Positions 6,348-13,474 of a stretch of DNA of 16,078 nt are shown here, in pieces. The stretch is taken from positions 4,012 through 20,089 of the forward strand of contig PXQL01000019.1 of the NCBI GenBank assembly GCA_003021335.1. Reading direction: 5' to 3'. This DNA comes from Halobacteriales archaeon QH_10_67_13. Lineage in GTDB: Archaea; Halobacteriota; Halobacteria; Halobacteriales; Haloarculaceae. The translations under genes and the position numbers were made by a program. The stretch's first letter is position 1. Every line of letters begins with the position of its first letter. The notes under the pieces are model-generated. The model was not told the DNA's origin and did not search any database. It saw only the letters and a program-made list of their open reading frames with translations.

Positions 6348-7695
6348 TCAGTACGAGCGCTCGGCGGGTTCGTAGGTCTGGTCGTGACCCTCGAGGACGA
6401 CCGGGACGTGATACAGCTCCGGCTCGCCGCCGTTCCAGCGCAACATCGTGTGTTTCAGCCACTCGGCGTCCTTTCGGCGCTGGTGTTCGCGGCGCCAGTG
6501 TGCCTCCGGAACTCCTCGCGGGTGAGCGCGCTCAGGGCGATCGCCTCGGCGTTGTCGATGATGTTTCGGGTCTCGATCGTGTGGATCAGGTCGGTGTTGA
6601 ACGTTCGCGAGGGATCCTCCACACCGACGTCCTGGTAGCGCTCTCTGGCCGCCCGGATGTCCCGGAGCGCCCGCCGGAGGCCGGCCTCCTCTCTGAATAG
6701 GTTGACGTTTTCGGTCATCGTCTCCTGGACCTGCGCCCGGATCGCGGCGTGGTTGAACCCATCTCGGTCGAGCAGGGTCTCGACGCGCCGGCGCTCTCGC
6801 TCGACGGCGCTCTCCAAGACGGCCTGTGGCGTCGCGACCGTACCCCCGTCGGTCGCGACCCGGTCGCCGACCGCTCCCGGCGCAACCGGGGGATCAACGT
6901 CGCCGGCCTCGGTCGCGGCCGTCCTGCCGGTGGGAATCGCCGACTCTTCGGGGGCGTCCCTGTCCGCGGCTCGGCCCGCCCGGCACCAAAGACCAGCAGC
7001 TCCGGCAAGGAGTTTCTCCCGAGCCGGTTGGCCCCGTGGAGGCTCACGCAGGCGGTCTCGCCGGCGGCGTACAGCCCGTCGACCGCGGTCCGGCCGTGCT
7101 CGTCGGCTTCGATCCCGCCCATCTGGTAGTGCTGGCCGGGCTTGACCGGCATCGGCTCCTCCAAGTGGTTCACGCCTTCGAAGTCCTCGGCGAGATGGAG
7201 GATATTCTCGAGGTGATCCGTGATGCGTTCCTCGCCGAGGTGACGCATATCGAGGTACACGTATTCGTCCTCGACGCCCCGGCCCTCGTTGATCTCGGTC
7301 AGCTCCGCCCGGGAGACGACGTCCCGAGAGGTCAACTCTCCGTCGGTGGTGGCGTACCCGCGCTCGAACGTGAACCGCTCGCCCTCGCCGTTGTACAGGA
7401 TTCCGCCCTCGCCGCGGACGCCCTCGGAGATGGGCACGCCTGTCGAGGGGAGCGTCGTCGGATGAGACTGGACGAACTCCATATCCTTCAAGCGGACGCC
7501 GGCGCGGTAGGCCATCGCTTGGCCGTCGCCGGTGTTTGCCACCGCGTTCGTGGTGTGATCGAAGACCTGCCCGAGCCCGCCGGTCGCGAGCACCACCCCC
7601 TCGCGGGCCCAGAACCCTTCGATCTCGCCGGTCCGGATCTCGTAGCCGACGACCCCTACCGTTCGATCGGGACCGTCCGGTCGCTCGCGATCCAC
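6348..7695 (-). pseudogene. sdhA: Succinate dehydrogenase flavoprotein subunit, 5'-truncated and frameshifted
   Basis: The remnant encodes the middle and C-terminal parts of SdhA, which oxidises succinate to fumarate at the membrane. Recognisable pieces are GVVLATGGLGQVFDHTTNAV, VQSHPTTLPSTGVPISEGVR, the catalytic-Arg region SRDVVSRAEL, GQHYQMGGI, and HGANRLGRNSLPELLVFG. Two single-base losses break the frame, near 6978-6986 (after VFG) and near 6502-6510 (after EEF). Correcting both gives a continuous, well conserved C-terminus ending HWRREHQRRKDAEWLKH and QTYEPAERSY with stop at 6348. About 170 N-terminal codons, including the Rossmann GxGxxG and the His that binds FAD covalently, are absent. 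The remnant instead starts inside the 3' end of a 45-aa ORF (a GTG at 7695 is the first in-frame start). sdhC, sdhD and sdhB, expected upstream in haloarchaea, are also absent. It cannot be active as read. Confidence 0.88.
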
Positions 7696-7793
7696 CCGTC
7701 TGCGTTCCCCTCCTCGACGAACACTGCACGATCCGGGGCGCTCCGGTGGATGGTTACCGACTTCTCAAGCACGTCGCCACGCTCGTCTGTCAT
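7656..7793 (-). CDS. Small haloarchaeal-type protein, 45 aa
   Basis: 45 aa, MTDERGDVLEKSVTIHRS followed by AVFVEEGNADGWIASDRTVP. The C-terminal pattern (a hydrophobic strand, then xWIxSDxxV) resembles very small haloarchaeal proteins that I recall as a DUF7331-like group; this is a weak, memory-based resemblance. A strong TATA-like box (TTTTTATTTTA, 7812-7824) lies about 27 nt before the ATG, so expression is plausible. The 3' end runs into the truncated sdhA, with the stop at the point where SdhA homology begins (VGVVGYEIRTGE in the other frame). The last few residues could therefore derive from the junction rather than from the original gene. Function unknown. Confidence 0.55.
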   Translation of the reverse strand: MTDERGDVLEKSVTIHRSAPDRAVFVEEGNADGWIASDRTVPIER

Positions 7794-7811
7794 CGAACTT
7801 ATTAGGTGGAC

Positions 7812-7824
7812 CTAAAATAAAAAG
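7812..7824 (-). promoter_or_regulatory. TATA box of the 45-aa gene
   Basis: A run of A and T (CTAAAATAAAAAG on the plus strand) lies about 27 nt before the ATG at 7793. It is the most AT-rich short element in the central part of the window. Confidence 0.65.
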
Positions 7825-7836
7825 CGTTCCGGTCAG

Positions 7837-7844
7837 ACTTATTC
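7837..7844 (+). promoter_or_regulatory. TATA box of the 181-aa protein gene
   Basis: ACTTATTC lies about 27 nt before the ATG at 7867 and forms a divergent promoter pair with the box at 7812-7824. Confidence 0.55.
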
Positions 7845-7866
7845 GCGGCGGGGCCGTACCGGATGT

Positions 7867-8412
7867 ATGAGCGGCGCCGACGCCGGCGACGAAACCGAGC
7901 AGCTCGTCGCGGAGTTACTCGAAGAACTGCGGGCGCTCCAGGACGAGCTCGACCCCGACCGAGGACTGCGGCCACCGACGCGGCGGGAGCTGGCGCTGTT
8001 TACGAGCGACGTGGCCATTCCGGCGCTCGTCGTCTTACTCCGGACGAACATCCGACTGCTTGAGCTGTTCCAGCGCACCCTGCGGATGTCGAACGGTCGG
8101 TACGATCCGGACCGGGCCGACTCGGGGACGCGCGCCCGGGCCGAGCGACTGGGGAAAACGACGCTTGGTTCCCTCGACGATCGGCTCGGACAGCTCCAGA
8201 CCGCCCTCGAGGGCGACGATCAGACCAAAGAACTCGTCGATCGGATCCGCGAGCTCCAGGCGGATCTTGAGGCGACGATCGAGACCGACCGGGAGCAGGC
8301 CGACGCCGACTCCGGTCGCGACGCCGAATCCGACGCCGTCGACATCGATGTCGAAACCGAGCTCAGGTCGCTGAAAGACGACCGCGACGACCCAGATTCC
8401 GACGAGACGTGA
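7867..8412 (+). CDS. Conserved haloarchaeal protein with coiled-coil-like helices (181 aa)
   Basis: 181 aa, very acidic. Residues 8-28 (ETEQLVAELLEELRALQDEL) and about 92-150 are heptad-like helices typical of coiled coils. A central segment (TRRELALFTSDVAIPALVVL, then NIRLLELFQRTLRM) is more hydrophobic and is probably the conserved core. The last 30 residues are low-complexity Asp/Glu/Ser. No enzymatic motif, signal peptide or clear membrane helix is present. It resembles uncharacterised haloarchaeal proteins of the DUF7547 type (memory, unverified). ATG at 7867 is preferred to the out-of-frame ATG at 7863 because of its reading frame and the TATA box 27 nt upstream. It converges on the solute-binding protein gene with a 20-nt gap. 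Confidence 0.75.
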   Translation: MSGADAGDETEQLVAELLEELRALQDELDPDRGLRPPTRRELALFTSDVAIPALVVLLRTNIRLLELFQRTLRMSNGRYDPDRADSGTRARAERLGKTTLGSLDDRLGQLQTALEGDDQTKELVDRIRELQADLEATIETDREQADADSGRDAESDAVDIDVETELRSLKDDRDDPDSDET

Positions 8413-8432
8413 TCGAACCGGCGCGCGAGGAA

Positions 8433-9675
8433 CTACCGCAGGTCGCAGCTCTGTTCGGTCTCGGGTAGGGCCCGGTCGCCGCCGATCCGCACGACCGGTT
8501 CTCCGGGACCGATCGCCGCCGGAGCTTCGGGCTCGCCGGTGACCGACAGCGGGGCGATCGTCACCGGCGAGCGGCGTCGGGGCAGCCGTCTCGAGCGCCT
8601 GTACGAACGCCGACGCGGCGACGAAGCCCCCGGCCGTGAACAGGTCCGGAAGCTCGCCGTATGCGCTCTCGTGGAGTTCGACGAACGCGTCGTTGACCGG
8701 GTTGTCGTACTGGTTCCAGTGATACCGGCTCACGAACGGCCCGACCGCCTCGGAGACCGCCCCCGGATCCTCGACGGCCGCGGCGAGTTCGCGAAGCCCT
8801 GGGCCCGACCCGAAACTCGCCTGTAGCCCGAACGACGGTTGCTCGCGTAGGGTTCGTTCGGTCAGCGCGGCGACCCCCGCGTCGGTGACCCCGGCGACCA
8901 CCACCTCCGGGTCTGTCGTCCCCGCCCGCTCGATGACCCTCGCCCAGTCGACCGTCTCCGGGTCCGTTCCGACGGTCTGCTCGCCGACGATCTCGACGGT
9001 CCCGCCCTCCTCACCGGCCGCGGCCGCCCGGTAGGCATCGCGGACGGTCTCTCCGAACTCGCCGTCGGTGACGACCAGCCCGATCCGGTCGACGTCGCTG
9101 TCGGCGAGGTACGCCGCCCCGGCGCGTGCGGCCATCCCCGCGTGGGCGGTCGTCCGGAACACCTGCGGGTGGCACTGCTCTGACTCGCTGGTCAGCGCGG
9201 CCGAGCCTGCCGGAGAGACGATCAGCGGCACGTCGAACTCCGCGACGACCGTCTCCCGGACACTCGCGACCCCGCCCGCGTTCGCGATTCCATAAAGCAC
9301 GTCCGCGGCTTCCTGGGTGATCAGTTCGCTCGCCTGGTCGACGGCTGTCGTGGCGGTGAACTCGGTGTTCCGGACCCGCACGTCGATCGCCGTGTCCTCG
9401 GTGTCTCCTTCCGTCGCCTCCACGGTATAGCTGTACTCGCCGGGCTCGAGCGGCCCCGGCTCGCCGTCGGTCTCGTAGGCCAGCCCGGTCAAAAACCCGG
9501 AGAGCCCCTGCTCGCCGTAGGCTCGGCCGGGCGTTGAGAGCGGTTGGAGGACGCCGACAGTCAGTCGGTCCGGGATCTCCGTCGTCGTCGTGGGGGCTTC
9601 GAGACAGCCGGCGAGGCCGGCCGCGCCCAGGGCGGCGAGCGTCTCCCTGCGGGTGATCGGGACCGACTCGGGCAT
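8433..9675 (-). pseudogene. Tat-exported lipoprotein, LivK-type ABC solute-binding protein, frameshifted near the C-terminus
   Basis: The N-terminus has a twin-arginine signal with lipobox (ITRRETLAALGAAGLAGC, Cys24), so the protein should be exported folded and anchored by lipid at the outer face. The body matches the type I periplasmic-binding fold of branched-chain amino acid/amide receptors (Peripla_BP_6): LTVGVLQPLSTPGRAYGEQG, DVLYGIANAGGVASVRE, PLIVSPAGSAALTSE, QVFRTTAHAGMAARAGAAY and FVSRYHWNQYDNPVNDAFV. After QALETAAPTP (about 8580) the frame fails. A different frame then gives a convincing tail (VTIAPLSVTGEP, then PAAIGPGEPVVRIGGDRALP and a final SCDLR) ending at TAG 8433. Total length is 3n+1. 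Homologues as I recall them carry extra residues between these blocks, so a frame-changing deletion of some tens of codons is likelier than one inserted base. No permease or ATPase genes are adjacent. Confidence 0.78.
8531..8572. repeat. 13-bp perfect inverted repeat at the frame break of the solute-binding protein
   Basis: GCTCGCCGGTGAC (8531-8543) and its exact reverse complement (8560-8572) enclose a 16-nt loop. The structure sits at or beside the point where the reading frame of the solute-binding protein changes. Such a hairpin could promote replication slippage in the cell or polymerase/assembly errors during sequencing. Confidence 0.8.
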
Positions 9676-9718
9676 GGTCGGGCTACACCGGGTCCGGGCA
9701 TAAGCTCGGCGAAGCCCG

Positions 9719-10542
9719 TCAGTCGTCGGCCGAGACCGCGCCCTCGCGGAGCTGCTCTCTGGATTTCGGGTAGGTTCGGAGCTGCTTGTGGATCGCGATC
9801 CCGGCTTTCGCGCCCTCGCCCATCGCGATGGGGATCTGCTTGTTTCCGGGCGTGAGATCCCCGACCGCGTAGACGCCATCGACGCTCGTTCGGCCGTCCT
9901 CGTCGACGGCGACCCGGCCGTCGTCGGTGCGCTCACAGCCCAGCTCATCGGCGAGTTCGGCGTTGTACTCCCCGCCGTACATCGCGAAGCCACCGGTGTA
10001 TCCCCGGCCGCGCCCCGGAGCAGTAGGTCGACGTCGTCGGTGAAGTTCAGCAGGATCATCGCGACGTGGGCCGCCGCGTCGTTGTGGCCCATCACGTACA
10101 CCGGCTCGTCGACGAACATGTCCCCGTCACAGTGGAGACACCAGTGCAGTCCCCGGCCGGTCCGGGGCAGCGGCGGGTCCGGACGGCCGTCAGAGAACCC
10201 TGTCGCGAGCACGACCGCATCGGTAGTCAGGGTTCCCTCCGAGCTCGACAGTTCGAACCGCCCATCGACCCGTCTGGCGTCGGTGACGGCTCCGCGGCGA
10301 AGGTCGGTCCCGTACCCTTCGAGCTGCTCTTTTGCCGTCGCGAGCAGCTCGTTGCCCGAGACCTCCTCGGTGACCCCGATGACGTTGTGGGTGTCGAGCA
10401 TCATCGCCGCCCGTCCGCCGCCGCGGTCGACGACGGCCGTGTCGTGGGTGAGCCGCGTCGTGTACAGCGCCGCCGTCAGGCCGGCCGGCCCGCCGCCGAC
10501 GACGACCACCTCGTAATCGGTCGTCTCGTCGGATTTGCTCAT
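9719..10542 (-). pseudogene. Thioredoxin reductase-like FAD/NAD(P) oxidoreductase with internal deletion and frameshift
   Basis: The 5' part encodes MSKSDETTDYEVVVVGGGPA (Rossmann GGGPAG), AMMLDTHNVIG, VVLATGFSDGRP, the redox-type pair CLHCDG, and DEPVYVMGHNDAAAHVAMIL up to VDLLLRG (about 10012). The 3' part, in another frame, encodes YTGGFAMYGGEYNAELADEL, DEDGRTSVDGVYAVGDLTPG and AMGEGAKAGIAIHKQLRTYP. Homologues have roughly 40-50 residues between LLLRG and YTGGF that complete the NAD(P)-binding domain. Here only about 10 nt join them (10001-10011), so a deletion has removed that segment and shifted the frame. The N-terminal open frame otherwise reads on into the downstream solute-binding protein gene, producing a spurious giant ORF. 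As read, no active reductase can be made. The start ATG at 10542 follows a divergent intergenic region shared with the inositol monophosphatase gene. Confidence 0.82.
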
Positions 10543-10607
10543 AGATTCTCTACGAGCGGCTCCCGTGTTAACCCCTGGGCCGGTGTGTGTCGCCGCCGGG
10601 GTTCGGG

Positions 10608-10617
10608 GTACTTATCT
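10608..10617 (+). promoter_or_regulatory. TATA box of the inositol monophosphatase gene
   Basis: GTACTTATCT lies about 28 nt before the ATG at 10641, which supports that start over the upstream in-frame ATG at 10587. Confidence 0.6.
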
Positions 10618-10640
10618 GCGTAGCAGTCCCACACCTGGGG

Positions 10641-11450
10641 ATGAACGCGGATCAGCTCGCCCGACTCGCAGAGGAAGCCGCCGCCGCTGGCGCGTCGGTT
10701 GCCGCCGACCGGTTCCGAACCGATCTGGATGTCGAGCGCAAGGCCGGCGACGAGGCCGTCACCGAACTCGACCGAGCCGCGCAGGCTGCGGTCGTCGACC
10801 GGCTCCGAGAGACAGTTCCCGACGCGACGATCGTCGGCGAGGAGACCGGCACCGCCGACGCGGTTCCGCCCGATAAGACGGCCTGGATCGTCGATCCGAT
10901 CGACGGCACGGAAAACTACGTCCGAGGCAACCGCCGGTGGGCCACGAGCGTCGCGCGTCTCAAAGACGGCGAGCCGGTCGCGGCCGCAAACCGACTCCCG
11001 TCGCTGGGCGACGGCTACGCCGGCTGCCCCGGATTGGTGACGAAAAACGGCCAGCCGGTTGCGGTCAGCGAGCGCGACGATCCGAGGCGGTTCGCCGTCG
11101 CGCCGATCGTCTGGTGGGGGTTCGACCGGCGCGAGGAGTATACCGCCGCCGTCCAGGCGATTCTAGAACGGTTCGGGGACCTCCGTCGGACCGGCTCGGC
11201 ACAGGCGACGCTGTCGCTGGTCGCCGCGGGCGGCCTCGATGGGGCGATCACGAACGTCGCGGCTTCGCCGTGGGATACGGTCGCCGGCGCGGCCATGGTC
11301 GAGTGGGCCGGCGGCCGGGTAACCGATCTGGACGGCGAGCCCTGGCGCTACGACAGTTACGGGCTGGTCGCATCGAACGGCCAAGCCCACGACGCCGTCC
11401 TTGCCGCCGCGCAGGAGATCGACCGGGCTGCGACGGGTACCCCCCGGTAG
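10641..11450 (+). CDS. Inositol monophosphatase-family sugar phosphatase (IMPase/FBPase)
   Basis: 269 aa Mg-dependent phosphatase of the inositol monophosphatase superfamily. Motifs: RKAGDEAVTELDRAAQ (residues 33-48), GEETG (66-70) and the metal-binding IVDPIDGTENYVRG (83-96). The C-terminal SPWDTVAGAAMVEWAGG contains the second motif WD (211-212). In archaea such enzymes often hydrolyse both inositol-1-phosphate and fructose-1,6-bisphosphate, so either role, in inositol-lipid supply or gluconeogenesis, is possible. The start at 10641 begins the usual helix (MNADQLARLAEEAAAAG) and has a TATA box 28 nt before it; the longer frame adds 18 residues without family resemblance. Intact, in contrast to both neighbours. 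It is followed by a convergent gap of about 100 nt with a hairpin, and then phnE. Confidence 0.92.
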   Translation: MNADQLARLAEEAAAAGASVAADRFRTDLDVERKAGDEAVTELDRAAQAAVVDRLRETVPDATIVGEETGTADAVPPDKTAWIVDPIDGTENYVRGNRRWATSVARLKDGEPVAAANRLPSLGDGYAGCPGLVTKNGQPVAVSERDDPRRFAVAPIVWWGFDRREEYTAAVQAILERFGDLRRTGSAQATLSLVAAGGLDGAITNVAASPWDTVAGAAMVEWAGGRVTDLDGEPWRYDSYGLVASNGQAHDAVLAAAQEIDRAATGTPR

Positions 11451-11523
11451 CGACCGTCTCGATTCTGCCGCCGCGATCGATCGGGCCTCGGCGACGAGGT
11501 GGGATTATGGGATGAACAGGCCC

Positions 11524-11556
11524 AAAACCTCGCGCTGTAGCGCGGGGAGAAGGTCA
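11524..11556 (+). repeat. Hairpin resembling the right end of haloarchaeal IS200/IS605-type elements, or a terminator
   Basis: AAAA is followed by CCTCGCGCT (11528-11536) and AGCGCGGGG (11539-11547), a 9-bp stem that on plus-strand RNA has one G-U pair, then AGAAGGTCAAC. This order (A-run, GC stem, GGGGAGnnnGTCA) resembles the subterminal right-end hairpin of haloarchaeal IS200/IS605/TnpB elements and of the short non-autonomous elements with similar palindromes, as I remember them. On the minus strand the stem is followed by TTTTGGG, so it could end phnDCE transcription. The phnE stop codon (11554-11556) lies within the motif. No transposase gene remains. Confidence 0.4.
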
Positions 11557-12714
11557 ACGGCGGACGGTGTTTGCCATCCGGTCCGGGAAGCCGAAGATCA
11601 GCTCCCACCAGCCCATCCTCTCCTCGTCCGAACGAAGCCGCGAGCGGAGCCGCTGGCTGAACAGTTCGACCGAGATGACGAGCAGGAAGATACACAGCAG
11701 CGCCGCCATCAGGTCGGTAAACCGGAGCAGCCCCTGCTGTGAGTTGACGACGCGACCCAGTCCGCCGGCGCCGATGACGCCGAGTGTCACCGCGATCCGG
11801 ACGTTGATCTCGAAGATATACAGCGTCCAGGCGATGAAGGCGGTTCGCACCTGGCTGAGCATCCCGAAAAAGACCACTTGGGGCTGACTCGCGCCCGTCG
11901 TCTCCATCGCCTCGATCGGACCGTCCTCGATCTCCTCGAGCTCGTCGACGAACAGCCGTCCGAGGTTGCCGATCGTGTCGAACGCGATCGCGATCGCCGC
12001 GGAGGCGGGCCCGAGCCCGAGGAACGGAATAAAGATCAGCGCCCAGATGATCGCCGGAATCGACCGGATGAACGACATTGTGCCCCGAAACAGGAAATTG
12101 AACGGGAACGGCGTTACGCGCTCCGAGCCCAAGATTCCGAACGTGAGCGCGAGCGGGAATCCGATGACCGTTCCGATAAATCCCATCGCGAGCGTGATGC
12201 CCGCCTCGCCGAAGACGTTGAAGATCCCCAGCTCGGTGAAAAAGAACGCGTAAATGTCGCCTGGGTTGGGCGGCCACTGGAGCAGGAGACTCCCGATCTC
12301 GGGGTCATATAGGAGATTAAACTCTAGAATGAACTCGATGTACTGGCCGAAATCGATGAACGGAAAGGAAAATGGAATCGGCAGGTCGGCGTTCACGAAC
12401 GGGATCAGTGACGTCGGGAGCGCGTCTACCTGCGTCGGCGGGAAGAAAGGCGTAATCTGTGGGTTGCTGGTGTCGAACAGCGACTCCATGAACGTGTCCA
12501 CGTCCGGATCGGCGTCGAGCAACTCGGCGGCGTTTGCCGCCTGTACCGACACGAACCCGATAAACACGAGCAACACCGCCCAGCCGATCCCTCGGCGCCG
12601 CCGACCCTGCTTGATCTCTTCGAAGTGACTCGCGATTCGTCGGTCGGTCTCGGCCTGGTCCACGCCGCCGTCTGCGGCCGTCTCGGGGCTCGCGGTGTCC
12701 TCGTCCTCGCTCAT
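11554..12714 (-). CDS. phnE: Phosphonate-type ABC transporter permease PhnE
   Basis: 386 aa membrane permease of the BPD_transp_1 fold. One hydrophobic helix lies near the N-terminus (about residues 43-61, GWAVLLVFIGFVSVQAANA) followed by a long extracytoplasmic loop (about 65-160). The transporter core then has helices at about 170-194, 219-250, 291-315 and 334-352. The EAA loop that docks onto the ATPase is EAMETTGASQPQVVFFGMLS (about 268-287). The protein is longer than bacterial PhnE (near 260-300 aa) mainly because of the N-terminal extension and loop. ATG at 12714 overlaps the phnC stop by 4 nt (ATGA). It should import phosphonate, phosphite or a related anion together with PhnD and PhnC. 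The frame is intact, but the ATPase needed to power it is broken in this sequence. Confidence 0.9.
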   Translation of the reverse strand: MSEDEDTASPETAADGGVDQAETDRRIASHFEEIKQGRRRRGIGWAVLLVFIGFVSVQAANAAELLDADPDVDTFMESLFDTSNPQITPFFPPTQVDALPTSLIPFVNADLPIPFSFPFIDFGQYIEFILEFNLLYDPEIGSLLLQWPPNPGDIYAFFFTELGIFNVFGEAGITLAMGFIGTVIGFPLALTFGILGSERVTPFPFNFLFRGTMSFIRSIPAIIWALIFIPFLGLGPASAAIAIAFDTIGNLGRLFVDELEEIEDGPIEAMETTGASQPQVVFFGMLSQVRTAFIAWTLYIFEINVRIAVTLGVIGAGGLGRVVNSQQGLLRFTDLMAALLCIFLLVISVELFSQRLRSRLRSDEERMGWWELIFGFPDRMANTVRR

Positions 12715-13447
12715 GCTGGTAGTTCGTTTTCGTCGTCCGCGCTCGACGCCGAGTCGTCTCCGTTGTCGCCGACGAACATCCCCTCGGTGTCGATGTCGCC
12801 GTAGATCTTGTCGACGGCGTCGATCGTGAGCTCGTCTCGGTAGCCGTCGAAGACCTTCTCGCCCTCTCGGAGCCCGATGAAGCGGTGTCCAAACTTCCGG
12901 GCGATGTTGACCTGGTGGAGACTCGAGAAGGTTGTCAGCCCGCGGTCGTCGGAGGCCTCCCGTAGGTACCGCATCACTTCCTGTGCGCTCCCGGGATCGA
13001 GGCTCGCGACCGGCTCGTCGGCCAACAGTACGTCCGACGGGCCTTCTGGTTTGCCTCGCCGAGCAGTCCAACGGTGTCAAGCGCCTCGAGGGCGCGGTGT
13101 TTCTCGTCTTTACTCTGCAGCTGTAACACACTTGAGAGGAATCCGCTGCGGTGAATGCCGCCGGACAGCGCGTTCGCGTACGCCGACATGTCGTCGATGA
13201 TGTTGTGCTGCTGAAAGATCATCGCGATCTCCGGTCGCGGTCCGGTCACGGGCTCGTCGTCCATGATGATCTCCCCGTTGGTCGGAGAGACGAGTCCACA
13301 CATCGATCGCAGTAGCGTCGACTTTCCCGACCCCGACACGCCGAGGATGATGACGAACTCACCCTCGGGGACCTCGAAGGAAACGTCATCGAGTGCGACG
13401 GTGTCACCGAACCGCTTCGTGAGCCCGTCGACGACGATCCGACTCAT
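12711..13447 (-). pseudogene. phnC: Phosphonate ABC transporter ATP-binding protein PhnC, signature segment deleted and frame broken
   Basis: The 5' frame gives MSRIVVDGLTKRFGDTVALD, the Walker A loop GVSGSGKST, the Q-loop MIFQQHNIIDDMSAYANALSG and ALDTVGLLGEANQKARR. The 3' frame starts at DVLLADEPVASLDPGSAQEV (Walker B and D-loop) and includes the switch His in SSLHQVN. The segment expected between them, MSGGQQQRVGIARAL-like (the ABC signature plus helix), is missing. The join lies at about 13032-13042, and the locus is 3n+2 long. The deletion is therefore roughly 20 codons and changes frame; a CG dinucleotide at the join fits both sides. Without the signature the ATPase could not hydrolyse ATP productively. 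The gene follows phnD after 27 nt and overlaps phnE by 4 nt. Its family is certain; whether the lesion is real is not. Confidence 0.88.
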
Positions 13448-13474
13448 TATTGTTGGTGGTGTGTTTTGCTGTCG

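Noticed and set aside
6502..6986. Programmed frameshifting as an explanation of the broken sdhA frames
   Set aside because: No slippery heptamer or downstream structure is apparent, sdhA is not known to use recoding, and the N-terminus is missing as well.
8035..10542. An 835-aa open frame on the minus strand joining a flavoprotein, a solute-binding protein and an Arg-rich tail
   Set aside because: It exists only because the deletion in the flavoprotein gene puts it in frame with the downstream gene. The middle contains a complete Tat signal and lipobox start at 9675, and the tail is antisense to the 7867-8412 gene.
13032..13042. Intein, intron or transposon insertion as the cause of the phnC break
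   Set aside because: Sequence is missing, not added, and the two halves are directly joined.
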